A DNA stretch of 64,000 nucleotides from Pedococcus dokdonensis (GCF_900104525.1 NZ_LT629711.1:2852001-2916000); one strand, 5' to 3'. Counted from the first letter of the stretch, positions 43,365 to 52,173 are shown. Translations and numbers: made by a program. The notes: generated by a model from the sequence alone, not told the origin.

Positions 43365-44453
43365 GTGGAGCTGCTCCGCCGGGTCCGCGAGGACTTCGGC
43401 ATCCCGCTCATCGGCGTCCGACCCACCGGGTTGGGCGCCGATGCGCGTGCCACCCTCTGGCGCGGCGAGACCGCCGACGGCACCGGGTATGCCGTGAAGT
43501 CCAGCACCGCTCCCCAGCCCGGTCTCGTCGTGGCCGACTTCCTCGCGGCCTGCGGGGTGCCCGGGGTCCCCGACCCGGTCCGGACGACCGGCGGGTCGCT
43601 CACCGCCCCGCTCGCCGACGGCTCCGTCGTGAGTGTGGTGCCGTGGATCGACGGGGCTCGCGCGATCGAGACCGGTCTCGACGGTCGCCACTGGCGCGCC
43701 TTCGGAGCGGCGCTCGGCGCCGTCCACGCGACCGCCCCCGCGGCACCGCTGCTCGATGGCCCGGACCGGCCCGGGCTGCTGGCGCTCGACCGGCACGACC
43801 CCACCCCAGAGGTGCGGCGGGCGCGCGAGTTCGGCTCCCGACTGGACGCAGCGCTGGGTCAGTCGCCGGAGGACCGGCTGCTGTCCGAGCTGGCCGGGCT
43901 CTGGCACCTGCACGGCGGGCGCGTCCTCGAGGTCGCCGCCCTCGCCGAGTCGACCGCCCTGGACCGGCCGGCCTGGCAGGACGTCGCACCCGTGATCTGC
44001 CACGCCGACCCGCACCAGGGCAACCTGCTGCTGGGGTCGGCGCCTGGCGACGGCACCGGCACCCCCGCCAGGTCGGGTGCGGGCGGCGAGAGCGCCGGGG
44101 TGTGGCTGGTCGACTGGGACGACGCGGTGCTGGCGCCTCGCGAGGCCGACCTGATCTTCGTGGTCGGCGGCGTCTTCTCGTTCGCGCCGATCACGGCCAC
44201 CGACGTGGCCGCGTTCTTCGACGGCTACACCCCGGCGTCGGGCGGCTGTCGCCGGGGCGACCTCGACGAGTCCCGGCTGACGCACTACCGGGCGACACGG
44301 GCGTTGACCGACTTCCTCGACTTCGCGGAGGAAGTCCTCGACCGCGGGCCCAGCGAGCCCGACCGTGCGGCGTCTCTGCGGATCGCCGCAGGCGCCGTCT
44401 CGCCGGACGGACTGGTCACGATCACCCTGTCGGAAGCCCCTGCCGAGCACTAG
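43365..44453 (+). CDS. Aminoglycoside phosphotransferase-family kinase-like protein
   Basis: 362 residues, APH fold. Brenner motif VICHADPHQGNLLLGS supplies the catalytic Asp and magnesium Asn; WLVDWDDAVLAPREADLIFV is the second metal Asp. The start GTG is 3 bases after the MFS stop. Most chromosomal members phosphorylate unknown small molecules; resistance should not be assumed, though the transporter neighbour is suggestive. Confidence 0.85.
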   Translation: MELLRRVREDFGIPLIGVRPTGLGADARATLWRGETADGTGYAVKSSTAPQPGLVVADFLAACGVPGVPDPVRTTGGSLTAPLADGSVVSVVPWIDGARAIETGLDGRHWRAFGAALGAVHATAPAAPLLDGPDRPGLLALDRHDPTPEVRRAREFGSRLDAALGQSPEDRLLSELAGLWHLHGGRVLEVAALAESTALDRPAWQDVAPVICHADPHQGNLLLGSAPGDGTGTPARSGAGGESAGVWLVDWDDAVLAPREADLIFVVGGVFSFAPITATDVAAFFDGYTPASGGCRRGDLDESRLTHYRATRALTDFLDFAEEVLDRGPSEPDRAASLRIAAGAVSPDGLVTITLSEAPAEH

Positions 44454-44462
44454 GTTCGGCCT

Positions 44463-46124
44463 GTGGCACTCGACGACGAGCAGGGCCCGGCGCAGGCCTG
44501 GTGGCGCTCCGCGGTGATGTACCAAGTCTACCCGCGCAGCTTCGCCGACGGGAACGGTGACGGCGAAGGTGACCTGCCCGGCCTCCGGGCCCGACTGCCC
44601 TACCTCGCCGACCTCGGCGTCGACGGGCTCTGGATCTCGCCGTGGTTCCCCTCGCCGATGGCCGACGGGGGCTACGACGTGAGCGACTTCCGCGGCATAC
44701 ACCCGATGTTCGGGTCGCTCGACGACGCCGACGCGGTGCTGCGCGAGGCGCGCGCGCTCGGGCTGCGGGTGATCATCGACCTGGTCCCCAACCACACCTC
44801 CGACGAGCACCCGTGGTTCCTCGCCGCGCTCGCCGCGGCACCCGGGTCGCCCGAGCGAGCCCGCTACTTCTTCCGCGACGGTCGGGGCGAGTCCGGACAG
44901 GAGCCACCGAACAACTGGATCAGCGCCTTCGGCGGACCCGCCTGGTCGCGGGTGACCGAGCCGGACGGCTCGCCGGGGCAGTGGTACCTGCACCTCTTCG
45001 CGCCCGAGCAGCCCGACCTCGACTGGTCCAACGAAGCGGTGCTCGACGACTTCGACGACGTGCTGCGGTTCTGGTTCGACCGCGGGGTCGACGGGCTGCG
45101 GATCGACGCCGCGCCGGCGATGTCGAAGAAGGCCGGCCTCCCGGACGCGGACTACGGCGGGGTGCTGCAGTTCCGCACCGTCGACTGGGACGACAACCCG
45201 CACTGGGACGTCGACAGCGTGCACGACATCTTCCGGCGGTGGCGGGCGATCGCCGACACCTACGACGGCGACCGCGCCTTCGTGGCCGAGGCGGTCGTCA
45301 GCACGCCGGAGCGGTTGGCGAAGTACCTGCGCCCTGACGAGATGCACACCGCCTTCAACTTCCCCTACCTCAAGGGGCCGTGGGAGGCCGGGGCGCTGCG
45401 CCAGGTCATCGACGACACGCTCGCATCGTTCGAGCCGGTCGGGGTGCCGTCGACCTGGGTGCTCACCAGCCACGACGAGATCCGGCCGGTCACCCGCTAT
45501 GGCCGCCCGACGACGAGCTCCTACTTCATCGCCGACGGGCAGGGCGAGGTGTCCGACCTCGCGCTCGGCACCCGGCGGGCCCGCGCCGCGGCGCTGCTCA
45601 TGCTCGCGCTGCCCGGTGGCGCGTACGTCTACCAGGGCGAGGAGCTCGGCCTCCCGAATGTCGACGACCTGCCCGATGAGGTGCTCCAGGACCCGATCTT
45701 CCTGCGCAGCAACGGTGAGATGCGGGGTCGGGACGGCTGTCGTGTCCCGCTGCCGTGGAGTGGCCAGCAGCCGCCGTTCGGGTTCTCGCCCGAGGGGGTG
45801 ACGCCCTGGCTGCCCCAGCCCGAGTCGTGGCGCGACCTCACCGTCGAGGCGCAGGACGGCGACCCCACCTCGATGCTGACGCTCTACCGCGAGGCGTTGC
45901 GGCTGCGCCGCGAGACCCCCGGCCTGTATGCCGCCGGGCTGGCCTGGCGCGAGTCCGCACCGGACGTCCTCGACTTCGACCGCGGCGAGGTGCTGCGCTG
46001 CGTCGTCAACCTGTCGGGCCACCCGGTCGACGTGCCGGCCGACCGGGTGCTGCTGGCCAGCGGTCCCCTGGATGGCGACGGTGGCCGGCTGCCGACCGAC
46101 ACCGCCGCCTGGCTGAGCCCCTGA
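44463..46124 (+). CDS. Alpha-glucosidase, glycoside hydrolase family 13
   Basis: 553 residues. GH13 conserved regions: I DLVPNHTSDEHPWF, II GLRIDAAPAM (nucleophile Asp), III the acid/base Glu of FVAEAVVST, IV TSHDEIRP where the usual N of NHD is S. The N-terminal VMYQVYPRSFADGNGDGEGD belongs to the oligo-1,6-glucosidase/alpha-glucosidase branch. Cytoplasmic, no signal. It probably hydrolyses maltose-like or isomaltose-like oligosaccharides. The GTG follows the kinase stop by 9 bases. Confidence 0.9.
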   Translation: MALDDEQGPAQAWWRSAVMYQVYPRSFADGNGDGEGDLPGLRARLPYLADLGVDGLWISPWFPSPMADGGYDVSDFRGIHPMFGSLDDADAVLREARALGLRVIIDLVPNHTSDEHPWFLAALAAAPGSPERARYFFRDGRGESGQEPPNNWISAFGGPAWSRVTEPDGSPGQWYLHLFAPEQPDLDWSNEAVLDDFDDVLRFWFDRGVDGLRIDAAPAMSKKAGLPDADYGGVLQFRTVDWDDNPHWDVDSVHDIFRRWRAIADTYDGDRAFVAEAVVSTPERLAKYLRPDEMHTAFNFPYLKGPWEAGALRQVIDDTLASFEPVGVPSTWVLTSHDEIRPVTRYGRPTTSSYFIADGQGEVSDLALGTRRARAAALLMLALPGGAYVYQGEELGLPNVDDLPDEVLQDPIFLRSNGEMRGRDGCRVPLPWSGQQPPFGFSPEGVTPWLPQPESWRDLTVEAQDGDPTSMLTLYREALRLRRETPGLYAAGLAWRESAPDVLDFDRGEVLRCVVNLSGHPVDVPADRVLLASGPLDGDGGRLPTDTAAWLSP

Positions 46125-46136
46125 CCCCTCGCCCTC

Positions 46137-46214
46137 TCCCTCACTTCTGGCCACCCATGCCGGGTGTTAGCCCTCCTGATCCTCCGACCTCCGGCACTGG
46201 TGGCCGGAAGTGGG
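46137..46214. repeat. Interspersed hairpin repeat, copy C
   Basis: CACTTCTGGCCAC (46142-46154) pairs with GTGGCCGGAAGTG (46200-46212) through one G-T wobble; inner arms CCGGGTG/CACTGG-type pair loosely. It fills the gap between the convergent alpha-glucosidase and importer genes, where it can terminate both. Confidence 0.7.
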
Positions 46215-46215
46215 G

Positions 46216-47016
46216 TCAGATGGGGTCGAGGAGGCGGGTCAGGAAGGTCTTGGTCCGCGGGTGCTGCGGGTTGGCGATGACATCCTGCGGTGGACCCTGT
46301 TCGACGACGAGCCCGCCGTCGATGAAGAGCACCTGGTCGGCGACCTGCTGGGCGAACCGCAGCTCGTGGGTCACGACGACCATCGTCCAGCCCTGCGCCG
46401 CAAGGTCCTTCATCACCCCGAGCACGTCGCCGACCAGCTCGGGGTCCAGCGCCGACGTGGGTTCGTCGAAGAGCACGAGGTCTGGGCGCAGGGCGAGGGC
46501 GCGGGCGATGCCGACCCGCTGCTGCTGACCACCGGAGAGCTGGAACGGGTACTTGTCGGCGTGCGCGGACAGGCCGACCTGGTCGAGGATCTCGCGGGCC
46601 CTGGCCGTCGCGTCGGCGACCGACTCGCCCTGCACGACGACCGGTCCCTCGATGACGTTCTGCAGGGCGGTCTTGTGCGGGAACAGGTGGTGCGCCTGGA
46701 AGACCATGCCGCTGTGCCGGCGCAGCCCCATCAGCTCGGCCCGCTGCGCCTTGGGCAGCCGACCGCCCGGGCCGGGGTTGATCCCGCCGAAGTCGACCAC
46801 GGTGCCGCCGATCCGCACCACCCCGCGGTCAGGGATCTCCAGGGCGTTGAGCGACCGGAGCAGGGTGGTCTTGCCGGACCCGGATGGACCGATCACGCAG
46901 GTGACGGTGCCGGAGTCGACCGTGAACGACACGTCCTCGAGGACGACGTGGTCGCCGAACGACTTGGCCAGGTGCTCGACCTCGACGAGGTGGGTGGGGG
47001 TTGAAGAGGTGCTCAT
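46216..47016 (-). CDS. Polar amino-acid ABC importer ATPase (GlnQ-like)
   Basis: 266 residues, PAAT-family ATPase. Walker A GPSGSGKTTLL near residue 45, Q-loop GMVFQAHHLFPHKTALQN, signature LSGGQQQRVGIARAL, Walker B VLFDEPTSALDPEL. The ATG overlaps the stop of the permease gene (ATGA), so the two are coupled and make a complete importer. Confidence 0.93.
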   Translation of the reverse strand: MSTSSTPTHLVEVEHLAKSFGDHVVLEDVSFTVDSGTVTCVIGPSGSGKTTLLRSLNALEIPDRGVVRIGGTVVDFGGINPGPGGRLPKAQRAELMGLRRHSGMVFQAHHLFPHKTALQNVIEGPVVVQGESVADATARAREILDQVGLSAHADKYPFQLSGGQQQRVGIARALALRPDLVLFDEPTSALDPELVGDVLGVMKDLAAQGWTMVVVTHELRFAQQVADQVLFIDGGLVVEQGPPQDVIANPQHPRTKTFLTRLLDPI

Positions 47017-48455
47017 GCGGCGACGAACCTGTTCAGTCGGGTCTCGGTGCGGGACTGGGCGAACGACAGGGCGAGGCAGATCACCCAGTAGTAGACGGCG
47101 GCCATGCCGTAGAGGGCGAGGTACTCCAGGCTCGGTGCAGCAGCCAGCTGCGCCTGACGGAAGAGCTCGATCACCAGGATGACTGCCGCCAGCGAGGTGT
47201 CCTTGACCAGCGAGATGAGGGTGTTCGACAGCGGCGGGACGGCGGTGCGCGCCGCCTGCGGGAGGATGATCCTCCGCAGGGTGGTCGCGTAGTCCATGCC
47301 TACGGTCGAGGCCGCCTCCCACTGCCCCTTCGGCAGGCTCTCGATCGACGAGCGGACGATCTCGGCGGCGTAGCCACCCACGTTGAGGCTGAACGCGATC
47401 ACCGCCGCCGGGAAGGGATCGAACTTCACCCCGAGCTGGGGCAGCGCGTAGAAGATCAGGAACAGCTGCACCAACAACGGCGTGCCGCGGATGAACGAGA
47501 TGTAGAGCCGGGCGATCCCGGCCACGACCGGCTGCTTCGACATCCGCATCAAGCCGATCGCGAGCGCGATCACCATCCCCAGGGTGAAGCTGATCGCGGT
47601 GAGCGGGATGGTCTTGGTGAGGGCAGCCCTGGCCATCGGCCACGCGTTGTCCCGCATGATCTCGACGGTCGTGGGCACCGGGCGCTTGGCATCGAAGTAC
47701 TTCGCGTAGATCTTGTCGAGGGTCCCGTCGGCCTTGAGGTCGGCGACCGCCTTGTTGAGCTGCGGGAGGTAGCCGGACCCCTTCTTCGCCGCGAACACCG
47801 ACTTGCTGATGTCGTCGGTCTCGGCCACGACCTTCACCTCGGAGTCGGGGTGGGTCGAGAGGTAGTTGCGGATCGCCAGCTTGTCGTTGACCAGGGCGTC
47901 GACCCGGCCCTGCTCGAGGTTGTCGATCGCAAGTCCCATGTCGTCGACACCGACAACCGTCGCCCCGGCGTCCTTGGCGACCTGGGCCCAGTTGCTCGTG
48001 ACGTTCTCCGCAGCCCGCTTGCCCTTGAGGTCGGCGATGGTCTTGATCGCGGTGTCGCCCTTGCGGACCACGAGGACACCCGTGGTCTCGACGTAGGGGT
48101 CGCTCAGGTCGTAGCGCGCGTTGCGCTCCTCGTTGAAGGTGATCTGGTTGGCGACCACGTCGAACCGGCCGGCCTCCAGCGCCGCGAACATCGAGTCGAA
48201 CGGTGTCTCGACGTACTCGACCTTCACTCCGAGGTGCTTGCCGATCGCGTTCATCACGTCGATGTCGTAGCCGGTCAGGCCGCCGCCGGCGCCGCCGTGG
48301 TAGCTGAACGGCGGGTAGACCCCCTCGGTGCCCACCTTCAACACCGGAGGTATGCCGTCGGCCCGCGCGCCGCCGGGCGTCGCCGCCGAGGCGGGCACGG
48401 CGGCATACAGGAGTCCGAGCAGGGCGATGAACAGAGATGCGCTGGCCCGTTTCAC
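47013..48455 (-). CDS. Fused amino-acid binding protein-permease
   Basis: 480 residues from a GTG start. An N-terminal signal or membrane segment is followed by an SBP_bac_3 domain (about residues 40-260: VGTEGVYPPFSYHG, GRFDVVANQITFNEERN, KGSGYLPQLNKAVADLKADG), then a HisM/GlnP-type permease domain (about 270-480) with five helices and the EAA loop SLPKGQWEAASTVGMDYATT. Such fusions (as GlnP of lactococci) tether the binding domain to the translocator. No lipobox is seen. The amino acid is not determinable. Confidence 0.92.
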   Translation of the reverse strand: MKRASASLFIALLGLLYAAVPASAATPGGARADGIPPVLKVGTEGVYPPFSYHGGAGGGLTGYDIDVMNAIGKHLGVKVEYVETPFDSMFAALEAGRFDVVANQITFNEERNARYDLSDPYVETTGVLVVRKGDTAIKTIADLKGKRAAENVTSNWAQVAKDAGATVVGVDDMGLAIDNLEQGRVDALVNDKLAIRNYLSTHPDSEVKVVAETDDISKSVFAAKKGSGYLPQLNKAVADLKADGTLDKIYAKYFDAKRPVPTTVEIMRDNAWPMARAALTKTIPLTAISFTLGMVIALAIGLMRMSKQPVVAGIARLYISFIRGTPLLVQLFLIFYALPQLGVKFDPFPAAVIAFSLNVGGYAAEIVRSSIESLPKGQWEAASTVGMDYATTLRRIILPQAARTAVPPLSNTLISLVKDTSLAAVILVIELFRQAQLAAAPSLEYLALYGMAAVYYWVICLALSFAQSRTETRLNRFVAA

Positions 48456-48519
48456 CCGTTCAACGTAACCGCGGCGCCGGCTGGTCGCCGTCCGACGACC
48501 AGCCGGCGGACTGCGTGCG

Positions 48520-48939
48520 TCAGGAGTCGGCGCGGGCTCCCGCGATGTTGACCATCCAGCCGATCCCGAACTGGTCGACGCACATGCCGAACTCGTCACC
48601 CCACATCTGCGGCTCGAGCGGCACCTGGACCTGGCCGCCGTTCGCAAGCTTGTCCCAGTAGCCGTGCAGCTCGTCGGCGTCGTCGCCGGAGAGGCTCACG
48701 GCGATGTTGCTGCCCGGGTTGTGGTCCATGCCGGGCGGGGTGTCGGCGGCCATGATCGTGTAGCCGCTCGGGGACTCGAGCTGGCCGTGCATGATGCCGT
48801 CGGCGCCGGGCTGGCTGGGGTCGCCGTACTCGCCGAACGTGCTCATCGTCAGGTCGCCACCGAAGACCTCCTGGTAGAACTCGAGCGCGGTGCGGGCGTT
48901 GTCCTTGAACTGGATGTAAGGGTTGAGGCGAGAGGCCAT
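48520..48939 (-). CDS. VOC-superfamily glyoxalase-like protein (PhnB type)
   Basis: 139 residues. PhnB pattern RLNPYIQFKDNARTALEFYQ, VFGGDLTMSTFGEYG, and C-terminal WGDEFGMCVDQFGIGWMVNI. The usual small cytosolic VOC fold, role unknown. Distinct from the other VOC protein in the window. It ends 64 bases from the importer start and may be autonomous. Confidence 0.88.
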   Translation of the reverse strand: MASRLNPYIQFKDNARTALEFYQEVFGGDLTMSTFGEYGDPSQPGADGIMHGQLESPSGYTIMAADTPPGMDHNPGSNIAVSLSGDDADELHGYWDKLANGGQVQVPLEPQMWGDEFGMCVDQFGIGWMVNIAGARADS

Positions 48940-49038
48940 CGGATGCTCCTGAGAGGTGAGGTCGAGCGGGTCCGGGGGATCACCCGCACCCTAGCCGCGT
49001 CCGCCGACGACGTCATCGGCCGCCAAGGAGGACTGGTT

Positions 49039-49158
49039 CGGCTGTCGCTAACTCGCCTTTTGCATGAGATACCGACAGGCGGCGCGGAGTGGGTCGGGCG
49101 GCGGCTGTCGCTAACTCGCCTTTTGCATGAGATACCGACAGGCGGCGCGGAGTGGGTC
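49039..49158. repeat. Tandem 57-bp duplication with imperfect hairpin
   Basis: Two exact 57-base copies (49039-49095 and 49102-49158; period 63). Inside each, CTGTCG...CGACAG, TA...TA and CTC...GAG pair around GCCTTTTGCAT (11 of 13 positions). The right copy touches the last bases of the RelA/SpoT-domain gene, so on the minus strand the pair lies immediately downstream of its stop and could end its transcript. Confidence 0.75.
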
Positions 49159-50176
49159 AGCCGGCGCGGAGCCTGTCAAGCCGGGCTCGCAGGGCCGCCT
49201 CACGGTGCTCGTTGCCGTGCAGGGCAACGAATCTCGAGCCGTAGACGGCGAGCAGGGCGTCGTCGAGGCGACGCACCGCGCCGGCCGGGTAGCGGTAGCC
49301 CATCCGGGCGTTGATGCCCTCGAGGTCGATCGACGACAGCAGCCCGGCGAGCTCGTCGAGCGAGGTGATGCCGAGCTCGAGCAGCAGCCCGGAGATCCAG
49401 GCGTAGTGGTCGGTGCGCGACCAGCCGGCGTCCTGGAACTGGCCCGAGAGGAAGGTCGCGAGGTCGGCCGCGCTGATCCGCGGGTCCGACTCGTCGACGG
49501 TCAGCCGCCGCCCGCCCATCGTCGCCTGCAGGGTGTCTCGGATCTCGGAGAACTCCCGGTCGGCCAGCTCGAGCAGACCCGCCGCGAGGGTGAACCGCCG
49601 GTCGAGGTCGGGCACGTGCTCCTCCGGGATCGACCCCTTGTAGCGCACGTCGTGCTCGAACTCTGCCCACGCGTGCTGCAGGATCGTGCGCACCTGCACC
49701 GAGGCGCTGCGCCCCTTCAGGGTCTCGTATGCCGCGGGCACGCCCTTGACGGGGTCGACCGCCACGAGCAGGTGCCGGCTGGAGTAGCCGAACCGGCCCT
49801 GCCTTGCCGTCTCCCGCCCCATGTCGCGGTCGTCGAGCACGCTGAACTGGTCGGACAACAGGCTCGCGACGGCGTCGACGTCACCGTGCAGGTAGGTCAC
49901 GACCCGGACGCCGATCTGGTCGGTGATCTCGGTGAGCGGGTCGGGGTACATCGGCTGGTCGTCGTCCGCCGTCCGGGCAGCCTTCGCGGCGAAGGACGCC
50001 ACCGACTTGGCGCGCCCCGTGACGCTCACGTAGTTGATGCCCGCGTCGTCGAGCAGCGAGGTGACGAGCGCGACGAACTGGTCGGTGTGCAGACGCAGGG
50101 CCGGCTGCAGCGCGGCATACCGCTGCACCGCGTCATGCACGGTGCTGGGTTCGGGTGTCGCGGCCTCGTTGCTCAC
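49157..50176 (-). CDS. RelA/SpoT-domain (p)ppGpp synthetase-like protein
   Basis: 339 residues, GTG start. The nucleotidyltransferase core is visible: VTGRAKSVASFAAK, YPDPLTEITDQIGVRVVTYLH (metal Asp), GRFGYSSRHLLVAVDP and VQVRTILQHAWAEFEHDVRYK. No HD hydrolase, TGS or ACT domain, so it is a short alarmone synthetase-type protein, with an extra C-terminal helical region of about 130 residues. Short synthetases make ppGpp, pppGpp or related alarmones under stress, and toxic variants occur in toxin-antitoxin pairs; no antitoxin-like neighbour is seen here. Confidence 0.87.
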   Translation of the reverse strand: MSNEAATPEPSTVHDAVQRYAALQPALRLHTDQFVALVTSLLDDAGINYVSVTGRAKSVASFAAKAARTADDDQPMYPDPLTEITDQIGVRVVTYLHGDVDAVASLLSDQFSVLDDRDMGRETARQGRFGYSSRHLLVAVDPVKGVPAAYETLKGRSASVQVRTILQHAWAEFEHDVRYKGSIPEEHVPDLDRRFTLAAGLLELADREFSEIRDTLQATMGGRRLTVDESDPRISAADLATFLSGQFQDAGWSRTDHYAWISGLLLELGITSLDELAGLLSSIDLEGINARMGYRYPAGAVRRLDDALLAVYGSRFVALHGNEHREAALRARLDRLRAG

Positions 50177-50215
50177 GCAGCACAGGCTAAGGGTTGGCGG
50201 GAGTACGTTCCCCTC

Positions 50216-51148
50216 ATGGAGCTCGGCGCCCACCTGCCGATCGTGGACCTCACCGGCCGCGGCTGGTCGCCGGACGGGCTCGCGGCGTACGCGGGGACGG
50301 CGCACCGGCTGGGCTACCGCGCGCTGGCGGCGAACGACCACCTCGGGTTTGGCGCCCCCTGGCTCGACGGCCTGGTGGCGCTGTCCAGCGTGCTCGGCCC
50401 CAGCGTCGACCTCACCCTCGCGACGACGGTGGCGTTGCCGGTGGTGCGCGGTCCGGCTCAGCTCGCCAAGGCCGCGGCGGCGCTCGACCTGCTCTCCGGG
50501 GGTCGGTTCGTGCTCGGGGTGGGGCCGGGGTCGTCCTCCCTCGACCACGCGCTGGCCGGCGTGGGGTATGCCGAGCGGTGGGCGCGGTTCGACGAGTCAC
50601 TCCGCGTGCTGCGGGGTCAGCTGGGCGCGGGGTGGCCCGGTGGGGACGACCGGTTCTACGAGGCGGTGGCCGGCACCGAGCTCACCCCGCGTCCGACCCA
50701 TCCCGGCGGCCTTCCGGTCTGGGTCGGCAGCTGGGGCTCCCCCCGCGGGCTGGCCCGGGTGGCGCGGCTCGGCGACGGGTGGCTGGCGTCGGCGCTGGCC
50801 ACGAGTCCCGACCAGGTCGCGGCCGGTCTGCACTGGCTGCACACGGAGGTGACGCGGCACGAGCGCCCGCACCACGAGCTCTCCTGCGCCGTCGCGACGA
50901 TGTGGACGTTGGTCACCGAGGACCAGGGCGAGCGCGCCGACTGGCTCGGTCGCCTCGGTGCGCTGCTGGACCGGTCGCCGGACGAGCTGGCGGGTCGGGT
51001 CATGGTCGGGCCTGCGCAGCACTGCGCCGACCTGCTCGACGCCTATGCCACGGCCGGTGTCGACCTGCTCTTCGTCTGGCCGCTCGCGGACGAGGAGGCG
51101 CAGCTCGAGCGGGTCATCCGCGACGTCCTGCCGCTGGTGGCTTCCTGA
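50216..51148 (+). CDS. LLM-class F420-dependent oxidoreductase
   Basis: 310 residues of the luciferase-like monooxygenase barrel. Typical segments: YRALAANDHLGFGAPWLDGL, LTLATTVALPVVRGPAQLAKAAAALD and GRFVLGVGPGSSSLDHALAG. This branch in actinobacteria uses F420 or FMN. The substrate is unknown. Its last 35 bases overlap the end of the convergent LysR gene, an unusually deep 3' overlap. Confidence 0.87.
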   Translation: MELGAHLPIVDLTGRGWSPDGLAAYAGTAHRLGYRALAANDHLGFGAPWLDGLVALSSVLGPSVDLTLATTVALPVVRGPAQLAKAAAALDLLSGGRFVLGVGPGSSSLDHALAGVGYAERWARFDESLRVLRGQLGAGWPGGDDRFYEAVAGTELTPRPTHPGGLPVWVGSWGSPRGLARVARLGDGWLASALATSPDQVAAGLHWLHTEVTRHERPHHELSCAVATMWTLVTEDQGERADWLGRLGALLDRSPDELAGRVMVGPAQHCADLLDAYATAGVDLLFVWPLADEEAQLERVIRDVLPLVAS

Positions 51149-52088
51149 CGCCGGACGCCCTCGACCTCCCGGCGCCCGCCAGGCCACTGGTCTGGTCGCG
51201 CAGGATCTCGGTCATCGCGAGCACCGGTGGCGCGACCGGCTCACCGGGCAGCCGGGCGACCGCCACCCGGCGGGTGGGAGCGGGACGGGCCAGCTCGCGG
51301 ACCACCACGCCCTCCAGGGGATGGCTGGCGGCCAGTCCCGGCACCACCGCCACCCCCAGCCCGGCCGCGACGAACGACTGCACGGCGCGGTGGTCATCGG
51401 TCGCCAGCATGGTGCGGGGCTCGAACCCCACGGCCCGGCACTCCTGCTGGAGGATCCGGAACCACGCACTCCCGACCCGACCACCGACCCAGGTCTCGTC
51501 GCCGAGGTCCTTGAGCCGCAAGGGAGTCCGGCTCCGGGCGAGGCGGTGGCCCGCGGGCAGGAGCGCACGGTAGGGGTCGTCGAACAGCGGCACCAACACC
51601 AGCCGGCTGGCGTCGTCACCCAGCACCGGCGACTCGTAGACCACGGCGAGGTCGAGCTCCCCGGACAGCAGGCGTGGCGCCAGACCCTGCATGTGGTCGT
51701 CGACGACGGTGAGGGTGAGCGCCGGGTGCTTCTCGTGCAGCTGGGCCAGCGCCCCCGGCACGAACGTGGTCAACGCCGTCGGGAAGCTCCCGAGCCGCAG
51801 CCGACCAGCCCGCCGGCCACTCAGCTGGGCGAGCTCCTGGTCGGCGACCTCGAGCCGGTTGGTCACCTGCCGGCCGTGCCGCACGAGCAGCAGCCCTGCC
51901 TCGGTGAGCTCCAGCGGCCGCGTGCCGCGCACCACGAGCGGGAGCCCGCACTCGCGCTCCAGGGCCGCGACGTGCTGGCTCACGGCCGACTGCGTCATGC
52001 CCAGCTCGCGGGCCGCGGAGGAGAACGAACCCTGCGCCGCCACCTCGCAGAGCACCCGCACACTGCGCACCTGACCCATTAGCGCCAC
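51114..52088 (-). CDS. LysR-family transcriptional regulator
   Basis: 324 residues. N-terminal winged helix-turn-helix SFSSAARELGMTQSAVSQHVAALE, then the LysR substrate domain. The GTG at 52088 has a GAGGAGG ribosome site five bases upstream, so I prefer it to the ATG at 52079. It diverges from the methyltransferase gene (85-base gap) and probably controls it, as LysR regulators usually do with divergent targets. Confidence 0.9.
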   Translation of the reverse strand: MALMGQVRSVRVLCEVAAQGSFSSAARELGMTQSAVSQHVAALERECGLPLVVRGTRPLELTEAGLLLVRHGRQVTNRLEVADQELAQLSGRRAGRLRLGSFPTALTTFVPGALAQLHEKHPALTLTVVDDHMQGLAPRLLSGELDLAVVYESPVLGDDASRLVLVPLFDDPYRALLPAGHRLARSRTPLRLKDLGDETWVGGRVGSAWFRILQQECRAVGFEPRTMLATDDHRAVQSFVAAGLGVAVVPGLAASHPLEGVVVRELARPAPTRRVAVARLPGEPVAPPVLAMTEILRDQTSGLAGAGRSRASGVRKPPAAGRRG

Positions 52089-52173
52089 TGATCCTCCTCA
52101 AGCCATCGTCATTGATGCTAATGCTGCGGCACTCCTACGGTCAGCCCCTCACCACCGAAGAAGGGACGACACC

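Noticed and set aside
43365..44453. Antibiotic-resistance phosphotransferase
   Set aside because: The APH fold is shared by many metabolic kinases; no mobile context and no close match to a known resistance enzyme that I can recognise.
42633..46154. Long minus-strand open frame opposite the MFS, kinase and alpha-glucosidase genes
   Set aside because: Same mirror effect; the plus-strand products show clear family motifs in all three genes.
46216..48455. Possible missing binding protein for the amino-acid importer
   Set aside because: The binding domain is present as the N-terminal part of the permease gene.
49039..49158. Possible short CRISPR array
   Set aside because: Only two 57-base repeats separated by six bases, no spacers and no cas genes.
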